From: Gigaspora rosea
Lineage: Eukaryota > Glomeromycota > Glomeromycetes > Diversisporales > Gigasporaceae
Assembly: GCA_003550325.1 (NCBI GenBank)
Contig: QKWP01000117.1
Location: forward strand, 67,378-131,377
Direction: 5' to 3'
DNA: 64,000 nt
The notes beneath the pieces are model-generated. The model ran no database searches. It had not been told where the DNA came from and saw nothing but the letters and a program-made list of their open reading frames with translations. Position 1 is the first letter of the stretch. Every line of letters starts with the position of its first letter. The position numbers and the translations under genes are program-made. Positions 25,560 to 37,616 of the stretch are shown one piece after another.

Positions 25560-25900
25560 GTTGATTAGAAATATCTTGGCACTTGCCTAACCAAATTTGG
25601 TTAACACTTTTTTATTTTAATTATAAAAAGCTATAGAATTAAAAAAAACAAAGTTGATCAAATTTGGTTAGGTGAGGGTCAAGATGTATCCAATCAAAGT
25701 TTTTACAAAGTTCTAAATATCTATCAAATATAAGCTATAGCAAAAATTGGTTTCAAAGTTTGATTGAAAATATTCAATTAATTTTTTTTATTTTAATTGT
25801 AAAATTCTATAGAATTTTAAAAAAAGTGATCAAATTTGGTTAGATAGGTTCCAAGATATCTTTGATCAAATTTTTGCAAAATTATAAATATTTGACTTTT
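25560..25900. repeat. ~185-bp satellite (GATCAAATTTGGTTAG), partial array
   Basis: Two units about 172 bp apart, each with TTGATCAAATTTGGTTAG…CAAGATATCTTTGATCAAAG and the inverted form, so monomers are near-palindromic. Same family as 26980-27235 and 31942-32790. Confidence 0.7.
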
Positions 25901-26980
25901 TTTTTATCATCAATGATCTTGCTTCTTTTTATTTATAAGAAAAAGCTAACTATTGCTACTATGTACAAATACAAAAATAATTACTAAACTATCTTTATAA
26001 AAAGTAACTCTCCAAGTATTAGATATACAAAGCAATCTGGTATAACAATATTTTGTCTTAAGTCAGAGCCTGAACTTGCTTGAACTTTTGTACAACCAAA
26101 TGTATGCCCAACTATTACTAATACCTGCATTGTATACCATATCAAGATCATTTTTTTTCTTTTAAATTTTTTATTCTTTACAAAGGGCATAAAAAAAAGA
26201 AAAGTAAAATAGACAAAATAAAAAATAAATACAAAAAAAAGATATAAATTGCAAAAAGAAAAACAAAAGAAAAGAAAAAAAAATAACAAAAAGAAAAAAC
26301 AAAAGAGAAAAGAAAAACAAATTTTGATAATAATATAATTAAAGCCTATCTATGTTTATAAAAATTATACAGGACTTACTAAGATTTCAGTACTGTATTT
26401 AAAGTAAAAAATATAAAAAATACTATACTAAGAGGTCGAGAAATACTAATCAAAATTTTTTTAAAAAGCCTATACATAGATATCCATTAGTTATTGATAT
26501 GCATAAAGATATGTAGGCAGCTTCATGTGTGTTCTGATTTCTTGTAACTTTAGTTTTCATTTTGGATATATAAAAATATTGATCTTTTGGAAGAGGTATG
26601 CCAAAATTTCTACTTTTTGGTAAAAATTTTGTAAAAAGCTATATAGGAGACTAAAAAACCAATATAGAGAGAGTATAGGAGTTTGCAAAGTATAAAATAG
26701 TATAAAATACCAAGAGCTTGTTTTAACTAATACTTCTTGACATGTACTTTAAGTATTTACCAAACTACTTGTTCAATAATTCTGTAGACTTCTACTAGAG
26801 AGCCACAAACCAAAAGAGAGCTCTTTTCAACTCTATTTAGTTCTCCAAGTAATTTGAAAATTCATCAAGCTTGTGACTACTAGTTCTAGTTGCTATAAGA
26901 GAAGTTTGTATATTATTTTCTATACTAACTAAAAACTTTATTGCAGGTCTGTTCAGTGATTGTTGGTTTGAAGGATTATT
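25900..26980. other. Low-complexity and unresolved AT-rich DNA
   Basis: An A/AAAG-rich tract (about 26150-26330) is flanked by AT-rich sequence without recognisable coding. The 101-codon minus-strand frame over the tract is Phe-rich translation of poly-A. Confidence 0.5.
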
Positions 26981-27235
26981 AGAAAAAGTTCAATGTTTTT
27001 GTCTAAATATTTATTAAATATAAGCTGCAACAAGAATTGTTTACAAATTTGATTAAAGGATATTTTGGCAACCATTTAACCAAATTTAATTAACTTTTTT
27101 TTAAATTGTAAAAAGCTATTTAATTAGATTGATTCCAAGATAACTTTGTTCAAAGATTTTGTAAAATTCTAAATGTTTATTAAATATATATATAAGTTGT
27201 AGCAAAAATTGTTTTCTAATTTTAATTGAATATAT
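26980..27235. repeat. ~185-bp satellite, left part of split array
   Basis: Units with CTAAATATTTATTAAATATAA…GATTGAA-ATATCTTGGCA. The array is broken by the hAT-type insertions at 27244 and 27499 and resumes at 31942. Confidence 0.65.
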
Positions 27236-27243
27236 CTTGGCAT

Positions 27244-27483
27244 CAGAGTTGGCATATTTATTTATTGGAGTGAATAAAGAACAACTCTATTGGCATCACC
27301 CTATTGCTCCATTGAGAATAATTTGCAAATAGAGCCAATGGAGGCCAACTAGCTTATAATATAGCATTTGTTAATGACTAATATCTAACTCCATTGGCTC
27401 AATTGGCTCTATTAATTCTATTGGTTCTATTGGCTTTATTGGTTTGCAATTTTTTCAATAGAATATATCCATTGCCAACCCTG
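27244..27483. mobile_element. hAT-type MITE, CAGRGTTGGCA ends
   Basis: Ends CAGAGTTGGCA and TGCCAACCCTG; flanks CTTGGCAT (27236-27243) and CTTAGCAC (27484-27491) fit a diverged 8-bp duplication of the satellite's CTTGGCAC. The interior iterates CTATTGGCT / CCAATGG-type motifs. 240 bp, non-coding; it lies 15 bp from the larger 27499 insertion. Confidence 0.75.
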
Positions 27484-27796
27484 CTTAGCACCTATCTGTA
27501 AAGATGATGATCGGTCACTAAGTGATTGATTGCTTGATTGGTTTGATTGTGATCAGTCATCAACTATGTATAATCAATCACAAAAGATCAAAACTGATTG
27601 TACATAATATCGAACATTTTTGAATACTAAAAAATTTATCATATTAGCTATTAAATTTTAGGAACACATAATAAATAATAAATTGTTTTGATGTATATTT
27701 CATAAATCAATACAAATTATTTGTAAATTTAGAATTCTGAATTTATTTCAAATAAGTAATATACAAATCTTTTCTTTATCATAAATTATTTTATTG

Positions 27797-29565
27797 TTAA
27801 TGGGTATCCGTAAGCTGTACTAAATTTAGTACAAAAAGCTTAATTTAGTACAGTTAAAAAACTGAAATTTAGAAAAAATTTTATTATTAACCTTACATCA
27901 AATTTTTTTAATAGATAAATATATATCTCTTTAATCTACTTGTCATTTTTGAAGTATATCTTTTTGATAAAATTTATATTTATTAACTCAGAAGTGAATT
28001 TAAAAATAAAAAATTATTAAAAATTATTAAACTCTAATACAAATTTTTACTTATAATAAAATTTAAAAATTTTAAGATAAAATTTTAATAAATATATTTT
28101 TAATATAAAATATTTAATAAAAATTAATTGTTTTTATAAAATATTTCTAATATTTTATAATAATTTATAATAAAGTTAAATTTTTAAACTAAAAATTTTT
28201 ATTAAAAAAAAATTTAATTAATTTTTAAAGTTTTAAATTAATTTATAATTATAAAAATATTTTATTAAGATAATAGCTTTAAATTTTTAATTGAAGTTTG
28301 TAGAGCTAGCTTTTCTGATTCTAATGATAACAAAATCATTAAATTTGACCAAAAACTCACTAAAATACAAATATTTTTATACTTAGATTATATACATATG
28401 CGTATATATATATATATAATATATATATTATAAAAATATATAATTATAAAAACTAAAATCAATATATTTTATAAATTTTTTAATAAAATTTAATAAATTT
28501 ATTTTTACTATAATCAGAAAAGCAAGCTTTATAACTGGTTTAAAATTTAATATATATTAGCTTAATAAAATTTTTTAATATTAATTCATTTTTAAGCTTT
28601 TAAATTAAATTTACTATTAATTTACTATTAGTTTACTATTAATTTACTATAAATTTTATAAGTAAATTTAGCCATTTTTGGATTTGTACCACCTTATATC
28701 AAATCCATTAATTTTATTTTAATATTTTTTTATAATTTTAAAATCAAATATAGATTAAAAACAATATAAATTTTTATTATATTTATTAATATCTAATAAG
28801 TTAATATTTTTAAATAATTTTTAAATGCCATACTAAATTTAGTACAGCAAGTTTTGCAATTTGTAATTTTCATTTAAAGCTAATTTATACCAATTTTTAT
28901 AAATAACTTTTGCTAAAATTTTATATATAAAAAATATTAGTATTAAAGAATATTTTAGCAAAGTTTAAGGGTAGAGTCCAATGTAGATCATTTTTCATAT
29001 GACCATGATGGTAAATTTTTTTTATTTTCAATATTTTAAAAAATTTTATTAAGTTAATTATTTTAGATTTTTAAGTAAAGTTTGTAGAATAGGTTTTTCT
29101 GATTCTAATAGTGGTAAAATTATTAAAATTGGTTAAATATTTAGTAAGAAATATGTATTTAAAGATTAAGTGTTATTTTTGTCATATGATAATCATGTGA
29201 TATAAACCAATCAAAATTGCCGATTTTGTGTCACCACAGGGAATTTGAGGTCACTACAGGAAACTTTACAATATATATAAGTATATTTTTTTTAATATTT
29301 TGACTATTAAATTTTATACCATTGTAAAAAGCATGTTTTAATATATATATTATAAAATTTTAATTAAAAATTAAATATAATCATAAAAAGTTTTATTAGT
29401 AACATCTTTCAATTTTTTATAAAAATTTTAATCGGACATGCAAATCATATGATAAAATGATCTACCGGACTCTACCTTTAAAATAAAAATTATTATTTGT
29501 TGTTAAAATATGATTTTTTTAATTTGTACTAAATTTAGTACAAAGTGCTTACGGATACCCATTAA
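27797..29565. mobile_element. TIR element TTAATGGGTATCCG, 1.77 kb
   Basis: Perfect 19-bp inverted ends: TTAATGGGTATCCGTAAGC at 27797-27815 and its complement at 29547-29565. Just inside each end lies the 16-bp palindrome GTACTAAATTTAGTAC. The interior is AT-only and non-coding and includes the TTAA-type MITE at 28964. A one-ended relative is at 62040-62095. Confidence 0.75.
28964..29482. mobile_element. TTAAGGGTAG-family MITE copy 2
   Basis: Ends TTTAAGGGTAGAGTCC and GGACTCTACCTTTAAA with subterminal GTAGATCATTTT / AAAATGATCTAC. 519 bp, non-coding, nested in the 27797-29565 element. TTAA at the borders may be the target duplication. Confidence 0.75.
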
Positions 29566-29666
29566 TAATTGATACTGCTTCTAACATCTTTTTATACTTA
29601 TTATACCTAAAATTTCATATCTGCAGTATCAAATTAAACATATCAATAATCTTTTAAAGACACTTA

Positions 29667-30236
29667 TTAAGGGTAGAATTAAATTGTATACAAAATGTGG
29701 CTAAATTTTGGTACATATAATCATCATTGTTGTGTTCTTGGAATATTCTAGAACATTGCTGCATAAAATTTTTGATATTATATATTATGTAAGGTACCCA
29801 GTAGTACACCTGTACACGCAAATATCTTTATTAAACACATATATATATTTTTATAACGATACATATAAATTATAACAATTTTACAAAAATATATTTTTAT
29901 CTAGAATGAACTGTAGCAATACATATATCAAATATGTTCTAGAATACAAATAAGATCACCAAATGTTCAGCATACTGTATAATGTTTCACCTAAAATTCT
30001 GTATGGCACCCAAAAATTTGTAATCAACTTTTAATAGTTTTCTTACTAGCTATTTATAACTTTTTATATAATTTTTATAATCACGTTATCCAATATTTAT
30101 ATATTGTGGCTTATTTTTTTGAATATATATATAAACATTATAAGCAAAATGACGTTTTATTATATTTTATCTTATATAAAAAAAATTTAGCAATGATCTA
30201 CATTAATTTGCCCTATCATATTAACTCTACCCTTAA
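29667..30236. mobile_element. TTAAGGGTAG-family MITE copy 3
   Basis: Ends TTAAGGGTAGAATTAA and TTAACTCTACCCTTAA; subterminal AATGATCTAC near the right end. 570 bp. The short open frame inside (from 30106) is AT-rich and has no recognised similarity. Confidence 0.65.
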
Positions 30237-30409
30237 TGATCACTCAACTAGCATGAATGTAGCTATTACTAAAGTTCTAAATAAAAAAATTACCAAATTA
30301 TTGGAATTAATACAAGCTACAGAACTGGATTGAAACCTTACTATACAATTAAACCAATGATTTTTTCAAGTTCTTTTGCTTAATCATAATAATTATAATT
30401 TTAAGCAAA

Positions 30410-30770
30410 TTACTAGAATTATTAAAGAAATGTTCTGGTATATAGAAAGTTTAATTTGCAATCATCCTATTTTTTTAAAAAATATTCTAAACATTTACAA
30501 AGACCAGTTTAGTAGCATTTGGCAGTAAGTCTAAAATGCTTAGATTGTAATGAAAATGGTGCTTCTGTAGGACAATTTGCTAGACAGTGAGTGGGCTTAG
30601 AAATTGGCACTGTGGTTGAGTATACAAAACATATAGTAATAGCTATTAATTCAATTAGAGATACTTATGTACAGTGGCCTGATTCTATTGAGTGTCAACA
30701 AATTAATATTAGAATAAGCAATTATCCAAATTCAAAGGTTGTGTTGGATGGGTGGCAATCAAATCGCCAA
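30410..30770 (+). pseudogene. PIF/Harbinger-type transposase fragment
   Basis: Pieces 'KHLQRPV**HLAVSLKCLDCN', then 'GASVGQFARQ*VGLEIGTVV' and 'INSIRDTYVQWPDSIECQQI' leading to 'VVLDGW', resemble the N-terminal half of PIF/Harbinger (DDE_Tnp_4) transposases. In those an HTH-like region is followed by the first catalytic Asp in a 'GFVDGT' motif (here LDGW). Stops and at least one frameshift are present. It ends abruptly where ACTGACAAG repeats begin. Family assignment from memory of motifs. Confidence 0.55.
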
Positions 30771-30774
30771 CAAT

Positions 30775-31065
30775 CACTTCACAGATATCAACCTACACTG
30801 ACAATCATTTTACTGACAAGCTTTTTTTACCAACACAAAATTCGCCGACACTTGATTTACTGACAAGTTCCTTTTCACTGACAAGTTGATTTTACTGACA
30901 CACACTTCACCGACAGTTACATTTAATGACAAAATCAACTTACTGACAAGCTCATTTTACCGAAAATAGAATATACCGACAAGCTTATTCTACTGACAAT
31001 ACAATTCATTGACAATACAATTTGCTGACAATACAATTGCTGACAATACAGCTCATTGACATATG
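30775..31065. repeat. ACTGACAAG motif-iterated field
   Basis: Around fifteen degenerate copies of TTTACTGACAAG(C/T)T, all in one orientation. It begins exactly where PIF/Harbinger homology ends. The same motif forms the inverted arms of 59045-59300. Confidence 0.75.
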
Positions 31066-31941
31066 AGACTACAGCAATGTAATAAACTACTAAGAATAAT
31101 TACATATTATGCAATTTATTAATAATAACAATAAAAATTGCACATTTTATTAATGATGATAATAATAATTATTGTTATGGCTAATGCTGAAGTTATGACC
31201 TATTTTGATATAAAATTTTAAAATTTTCTTTGATAGAACTGATATTGTACTGTATATAAACTACTAAAAGATAGTAAATTTTACTATAAGCAAAGGTTTA
31301 GTAAGTTATATAAGAAATAATTTAAATAAAAGTTTATTAAGTTAAATAAAATATAATTTATAAAATAACGATTAGTGTAAAGATTTAGTGAAGTTATATA
31401 AAAAAAATAATTTGAGTAAAGGTTTAATAAAAAATTTGAGCAAAAGTTCAGTAATTTGAGGAAAAGTTTAGTAAGTTATATAAAAAATAATTTGAGTGAA
31501 TGTTAATAAGTAATGTGAGTAATTGATTTGAGTGAAAGTTAATAAGTAATTTGAGCAAATAATCCAAGCAAAACTTTTATTATTTACTCTGTATTATTAT
31601 TATTAAACAGTTTATTGATCTATATAATAAAAAAATTTTTTACTTATTTTGCCAAATAGAAGTCTCTAAATTCTCCTATTTCATTTTTTGATTTCAAAAT
31701 TTTATATACAAATGAGAATTTTTAAACTCTTAATACATATGTATGCTATTTTTTTTAAATATGAAACTTTTTAATAATTAAAATTATGTAAATGTGCAAA
31801 TATATTTATAATCAATTATATAATCAGAATCAATTTTTAATTTTTAATCAATTATAATTCAATTAATCAATCATTTATACATTTTTATGTATGATCAATT
31901 ACATGATCAATTAGAAAAATTGTTACCAATCATCATCTCTA

Positions 31942-32790
31942 CCTATCTGACTAAATTCAATCAACTTATTTATATTAATTATAATATGATATAGAATTCA
32001 AAAAAAAAACTTTATCAAATTTGTCAAATAGGTTCTATAATGTTTTTATCAAAATTTTTGTAAATTCTAAAAATCTATCAAATATAAGCTATAACAAAAT
32101 TTGGTTTAATATTTGATTGAAGATATTTTGGCACCTATCTGACCAAATTTAATCAACTTTTTTTATTTTAATAGTGAAATACTGGATAATTTAAAAAAAT
32201 AGTTGATCAAATTTGGGCAGATAGATTAGGACCAGGGTTTTTATACAAATTTTATCTATCTGTTGTAATTTTTTTGCTTATTTCTAAGATTTTTTTTGCA
32301 AATCTTTTATATTAGTAATTTTATAATAAACCTAATCTATCTATGTATATTTTGGGGTCCTAGCAGGTTCAAAATATCTTTTGATCAAAGTCTTTGTAAA
32401 ATTCTAAATGTTTATTAAATATATGTATAAACTATTGTTTAAATTTGATTTAAAGTATCTTGGTACCTATTTGACAAATTTGATCAACATTTTTTTTATT
32501 TTAATTATAAGAAGTAGTAGAATTTAAAGAAAAAAAGTTGATCAAATTTGGTTAGATGGGTTTAAATATATCTTTGATCAAAGATTTTATAAATTCTAAA
32601 TATTTAAACTGTGCCAATAATTGTTTACAAACTTGGATCAAACCATTTTAGAACCCACCTGATCAAATTTGATTGACTATTTTTTTATTTTAATTGTAAA
32701 AAGCTATTAAATTCAAAAAAAAAGTTGATTAAACTTGATTAGATAGGTTCTAAGATACTTTGATCAAAGTTTAAAATTGGTTTAAAAATT
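31942..32790. repeat. ~185-bp satellite, right part of split array
   Basis: Landmark GTTGATCAAATTTGG… recurs near 32016, 32203, 32536 and 32726, i.e. 187-190 bp apart where uninterrupted. One unit contains the 32219-32349 MITE. Each unit also contains the inverted motif (CCAAATTTGATCAAC). Confidence 0.75.
32219..32349. mobile_element. Second copy of the ATAGATAGG MITE
   Basis: Ends CAGATAGATTAGG and CCTAATCTATCTATG; interior homologous to 13682-13833. It interrupts a unit of the ~185-bp satellite (…CAAATTTGGGCAGATAG | GTTCAAAATATC…). Confidence 0.7.
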
Positions 32791-32799
32791 AAAATAATT

Positions 32800-33655
32800 T
32801 ATATAAGTGTGGCAATACCAAAATAGGGTATAAAAATATTAATTTTCTTAATTTTTTACCCATTAAGAATAGATAATTGTTTTATATTTAGTAATCAAAA
32901 TATATGCTTTTTTTATTACATTATTTATGTATATTAATAATAATAGATTTTCTTTTTAATTATTACTTTTTCTTTGCATTTTTTTAACTTATTAAGGTTA
33001 AGTAGTTGTTCTATATTTAGTAATTAATTATATATTAATTTATTTTTGGAGTTTTAAAAAAAACTAGATTTTCTTTTTAAATATTATTTGCAATTTATTT
33101 TATATATACAACTGATATTCAATAAATAAAAATTTGTGAGTGCTCTTGCACTTGTATTGTGTTTTGAATGCACTTTTCTTAAGCAAGCACAATCCAAGTG
33201 CTATTAAAAAGATATAGACTACAATCATTTGCTAAAAAACAATAATACAGAAAAAATTAATTACTAGAAATAAATATCAATACAACCAAAATTTTTCAAA
33301 AAACTAATTTAGAGTAATGCCAAGAACTAACAATCTTTTTTAAGCATTAATAAATTATTATGAGTACTAAAAATATCTGGTTATTATTTAGTTTAAAAAA
33401 TATATGCTTTTTAACTAATAACTATTTCTTTAAGGTTCTGACAGTAGTGCATTTATAGAGTTCTAACTGTATACTTTAACAGTTTTAATTGGCCATATTA
33501 AAAACTATTAAAAATGTTTTTTAAGTATAAAATATAATATAATATTGTAATCAATCTATAAATTAATAATTAGTCTATAGAAGTTTTATTATAGTGAATC
33601 AAGGATACAAAAATATCTAGTTATTCTTATTAACACCCTCTTGTATTATTATAAT
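32800..33655. other. Unresolved AT-rich DNA
   Basis: A loose ~140-bp direct duplication is visible (32875-32960 and 33005-33090, sharing TATATTTAGTAAT…AGATTTTCTTTTTAA). No gene seen. Confidence 0.4.
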
Positions 33656-33659
33656 TATA

Positions 33660-33922
33660 TATATGGGCTAGGTGCTGGGAAAAGGAACCAAATTGACAAT
33701 TTTTTCAAAAGTAATTTTTTTATATAAATCAATTTAGAATGATATTAGAATAATTTTTTACTTAAAACACATAAGTTGTTGTATTAATAAAATTTTGCAG
33801 TATAGTTCTTTAAAGTTTACACTTTCTTATAAGTTATTATAAGATTTACAATACAAAATTTGATTTTTCAAAGATCTTTTGTTTTGTCAATTTGGTCCCT
33901 TTTTGTAGCACCTAGCCTATAT
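33660..33922. mobile_element. MITE with GGGCTAGGTGCT ends
   Basis: Left ATATGGGCTAGGTGCTGGGA and right TAGCACCTAGCCTATAT are inverted. Pairing continues through AAAAGGAACCAAATTGACAA / TTGTCAATTTGGTCCCTTTT. 263 bp, non-coding. Confidence 0.75.
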
Positions 33923-34197
33923 TACCTATTTTTGAAAATACAATATATTAGTTATATAATGTGTTACATAAAAATTTTTTATATATAAATTATAAAAAAA
34001 ATATATAAAATTTTGAAAATTTTCATCAAAAATTCAAAATTAAGCATCTTTTCTTCAAATTTTAAGTCAAATAAATATGCTAATTTGATGTATTTTTTGG
34101 TGCTAAACAAGTTTAATTAGTGCAAGAAGTTATGATAATTAGTAAAATTTTATATAGAACAATATTTTTAACAATGTTATTAATAAAATTAGAAAAA

Positions 34198-34412
34198 ATG
34201 CATTTGTCGCCCTTCGTGACTGTCATGGCCAATAAGGTGATAATAATATTAAAGTAAAGTAAGATTAGGGTTAGGGTCAAGATTATTAGGCTTCGGGTTA
34301 AGGATCATTTTTTGTTAAAAGTGCAATAGGTATTATCTTAGTAAAGTTTTGAGTTATAAATAAACCCATAACAAATATTCATGTCATAGAGGGTGACAAA
34401 AAAATTCCTCCA
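34198..34412. mobile_element. Possible MITE with TTTGTCGCCC / GGGTGACAAA ends
   Basis: Left ATTTGTCGCCCTTCGTGACTG and right CATAGAGGGTGACAAAAAAAT are imperfect inverted ends. The segment splits a dispersed repeat that reads continuously at 59760-59960 (TGTATAACTTTATTAATAAAATTA), which supports an insertion. Confidence 0.5.
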
Positions 34413-34493
34413 TAAAATTATACAAAATGCTATAATTCTCTAAATTTTACTAATTGATTCTAACTTTGTGATTTAGATAAACATTTGTATATA

Positions 34494-34657
34494 CAGTTAG
34501 ACCTCTCTAAATACATCTCTTCTAAGTGCATAACCTCCTTAAATGCATATCAGTTTTCTGGCCAAATATATACCAAACCTCTATAAATGCATTTTTTCCT
34601 TAATGAATATCTCCAAAAGTTTGGTCCCAACAATATGCATTTAGAGAGGTCTGACTG
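34494..34657. mobile_element. pogo/mariner-type MITE, CAGTYAGACCTCTCTA ends, TA TSD
   Basis: Left CAGTTAGACCTCTCTAAATA and right TTTAGAGAGGTCTGACTG, bordered by TA on each side. The interior repeats CCTCTATAAATGCAT-type motifs. 164 bp, non-coding; overlapping open frames are artefacts. A diverged end with CAGTCTGATCTCTTTATAAT occurs at about 2708. Confidence 0.8.
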
Positions 34658-34664
34658 TATTATA

Positions 34665-34812
34665 AACCTGAACATGTTCATGAATCTTGAACTGAATCTT
34701 TTTTTAAGTTCAGGTTCAGGTTCATGTTTAATAATTTTAAGTTCGGGTTCAGGTTCATTGAACCTAAACATAAATCTTTATTGAACTGAACTGAACTTCA
34801 GAACTCTACAGA
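34665..34812. repeat. TTCAGGTTCA repeat fragment
   Basis: Iterated AACCTGAAC / GTTCAGGTTCA motifs, belonging to the TAGTGTTCC foldback family of 57105-58516, but without both ends. Confidence 0.7.
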
Positions 34813-35830
34813 TAATTAACTATATAAATTATAGCAAAAATAAGTTAGTATAGTAAACAAGATTGGGTGCTTTTTATAATTCAGATTTTCTTATTATAAA
34901 AGTAAGCATCTGTGCAGTATACTGTTGATTGCTACATCCAATCAGAAGCAAAGCTTTATAAATGACCACAAAACTCGAATTTAATCATACTTTTCATTTC
35001 ACTATGTCTTGGTATTCATTTTGCTACATACTTGGTATTTGTTATTTTACATTCTTTGATATTCATTTCACTACATCCTTATCTTATTGGATCTTATTGG
35101 ATTACAAGACATTTATCTACTATATAAACCTACCTTCACCACAATTTCTACTGTACTTTTATATTATCATATCAAGTAACAGAAAGCATAAACATATCCT
35201 CAGATTATCCAAGATGCAAATGTAAAATAACATAATAACTATAATTACTATTCTATTCTTAAAGAAGCATTTTAACTATAAGTTAACAATTTTAATTAGT
35301 ATTTATTTATATTTTTATTATAATAATTTATATACTAATACATATTTATTTAAATCTGATGTAATACATATAGTATATACTTCTATAAAATTAGTACATA
35401 TTTAATATATAAGTTTTATATATAACAAAAATATAAAAAAAATACAAATTTGTCTGATTGTTAAATAAATTATTACAAATTGTGCAAATTTATCATATCC
35501 TAAAATTATAAAATGACACCCATATGCAAATGTCCCCTTTAAACTATCTGATTGAACAATCTTGCATATATGTGCAAAAACTCATAAAATTTAAATCAAC
35601 TAACTTTATAAGAATTATGATCATTGATAACTGTAATTATGCATGATTTATGTTATCATAATTTGTAATCAATGAATTAATAGTCAAAAAAAATGCGTAA
35701 AAATTTAAATGCAAAAATCAAGAATACAGGAATGATCAGTTATTTTTATTCACACTCAATTGATATCTATGTTTTTTAAAATTTAATTTTCATCCGTTAT
35801 GCATATTTTATAGATGTTAGATTAACTAAT
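34813..35830. other. Unresolved AT-rich DNA
   Basis: Short tandem TTCATTTC(A)CTACATCCTTGG-like motifs at 34985-35090; otherwise nothing recognisable. The 87-codon frame here is composed of these motifs. Confidence 0.4.
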
Positions 35831-36810
35831 ATGTAGATAACCTTATCTCATGGTAGAAATCATAATAATTTTCAATGCAAACTAACACAACCTTACAGTA
35901 ATTCATAATACAGACTCAACATTAAATATCTATTGTGCATCAAATAGGTTTATAACAGAATTTTTTATAGTAATTCACAATAATTCCAATACAAGCTAAT
36001 TCTCATTAACAGAATAGTTTACAGTAGCTCACTAATGCAAGCTAAAAACTTCAACTAATTCAAATTTAGCCCCACAAAAATCAAAATGCAACTAACTCGA
36101 CCACATTGTGGTCACCAGAATAGCAGGCAAGTGTTTAAAATTTTCTTATGTAACTCATTAGAAATCGTCAAAATTCTATGCAAAAACAAAACTTATACAA
36201 CTTTAAATTACATATAGTGGTCACCGGAATAGCAAATAATTTCAAAAAAGAATGGTTTACTGTAACTCTTTATGAAAATCACAGTAATTTCAATGCAAAC
36301 CAACTTTAAACATTGTATACTGCATTATTGTTTTTTTTTAGTTTAATTTAATCACTGTATGATTTTTTTTAAAAGCTTCGTGAGTTCTACGATTACAATA
36401 CAAGCAATTACCTAAATTCATTATATTTTCAGAATCCATTTATTATATTTAATATAGTAAATGAGATCTGAAAAATGTAACATTATATGTATCGTAATCG
36501 TGGGACTCACTGAGCTTGCAAACTGATCAAATTGAAAAGAGCAATAATAGGTTCTGTAATGAATTGTTTTTCAATAGAACTAACAGTAATTTAATTGCAA
36601 ATCAGCTCAACTATAGTAACATACTGAGATAATGGGTAAGTTTTGTAATGGAATTGTTTACCATAACTCATGATAATTCCAATGAAGCTAACTTAACCTT
36701 AAACACAGACTGGAATAGCGAGCAAGTTTCATAAGAGAATTTTTACAAATTTATGGTAGAAATCATAGTAATTCAAATGCACACCAACTTAGCCACATTG
36801 ATTAATTGAA
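35830..36810. repeat. Degenerate tandem repeat (GAATAGC…CAATGCAA)
   Basis: Units of roughly 110-160 bp containing GGAATAGC(A/G)AGCAA, GTTTAC(A/T)GTAACTCA, TAATT(C/T)CAATGCAAACTAACTT and CACATTGTGGTCACC recur near 36000, 36110, 36225, 36290, 36570, 36640 and 36715. Strongly diverged; non-coding. Confidence 0.6.
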
Positions 36811-36870
36811 AAAATCAGGGGCACTATAGGCACCCCAATTTTTTCTTCTTGTAATATATATATATACATA

Positions 36871-37215
36871 TATATGGGTCTTTGCAGTAGAAAGGGCAGA
36901 TACGTCAATATATATAATTTTGAGATAATTGAATTTAATTACTTTGTTTTGATTTTCGGACTGATCCGGGTTAATCAAAATTCACGATTTTGATTGGTTA
37001 AATATAACATGTGACTAACGGGTAATCTCGTGATGTGCTTGGCTTCGACCTCGCGCAACTTTCTTTTTACATTACGTATCTTGATTTTTTATTATGCAAA
37101 TTGACTTTCATTTATAATTGAAAAATGTTGATCAGATTAAAATTTACCAGAATTTAAAAAAATTGTTTTTCATTTTGGGGTCGTATCCACCCTTTCTACT
37201 GCAAAGCCCCCATAT
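36871..37215. mobile_element. MITE with CTTTGCAGTAGAAAGGG ends
   Basis: Left TATATGGGTCTTTGCAGTAG-AAAGGG…GATACG and right CGTATC…CCCTTTCTACTGCAAAG-CCCCCATATA are inverted over ~34 bp. 345 bp, non-coding, with a well-preserved terminus. Confidence 0.8.
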
Positions 37216-37264
37216 AATAAACATATTTGCTTTAATTTTTAAATAAGGAGCTAAATAGGCGTCA

Positions 37265-37616
37265 CACCACTGCATTGTACTTATACATCGTATATTTATA
37301 ATTGGCCAATAAAATTTTTAATACCAGGTGTAATGTAGCACAATCATGAAGATTCAAAACAAATGGTCATTTTGCAATATGCTTATAACTTAAAATTTTA
37401 CATATGAAACTATCTTTCACTCTCTAACAAAAAAAATTCCTTGTAAAATTTAGTATAAAGGCCTATTTTTCCGTACTTTACCTAACTTACCACCTAACCC
37501 TAACTAACAAAAACCTGGTTTATTTATTTATGCGATGTGTATATATATTATTTGATGATGATTGGCAGATTTAGCCAATCATATCAAATGCGATGTATAA
37601 GTACATCACTAGTAGC
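37265..37616. mobile_element. MITE with TGTACTTATACATCG ends
   Basis: Left TGTACTTATACATCG (from 37276) and right CGATGTATAAGTACA. A second inner pair ATTGGCCAAT / GATTGGC…GCCAATC lies just inside. About 350 bp; non-coding. Confidence 0.7.

Larger units (their letters stand above)
27499..31941. mobile_element. hAT-type element, 4.4 kb, TSD CCTATCTG
   Basis: Ends TAAAGATGATGATCGG and CCAATCATCATCTCTA, flanked by CCTATCTG (27491-27498 and 31942-31949). The host satellite unit ('…GGCACCTATCTGACCAAATTTGATCAAC') resumes exactly after the insertion. Subterminal DNA on both sides is a run of TGATTGATTG / ATCAATCA motifs. The interior holds a TTAATGGGTATCC element, two TTAA-type MITEs, a PIF/Harbinger fragment and an ACTGACAAG repeat field. 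No transposase of its own was recognised. Confidence 0.7.

Noticed and set aside
25984..26289. 101-codon minus-strand Phe-rich frame
   Set aside because: Produced by an A/AAAG-rich low-complexity tract.
34587..34784. Open frames on both strands with 'EPEPELK' or 'SGSGS' repeats
   Set aside because: Translations of the GTTCAGGTTCA motif repeat and the adjoining MITE.
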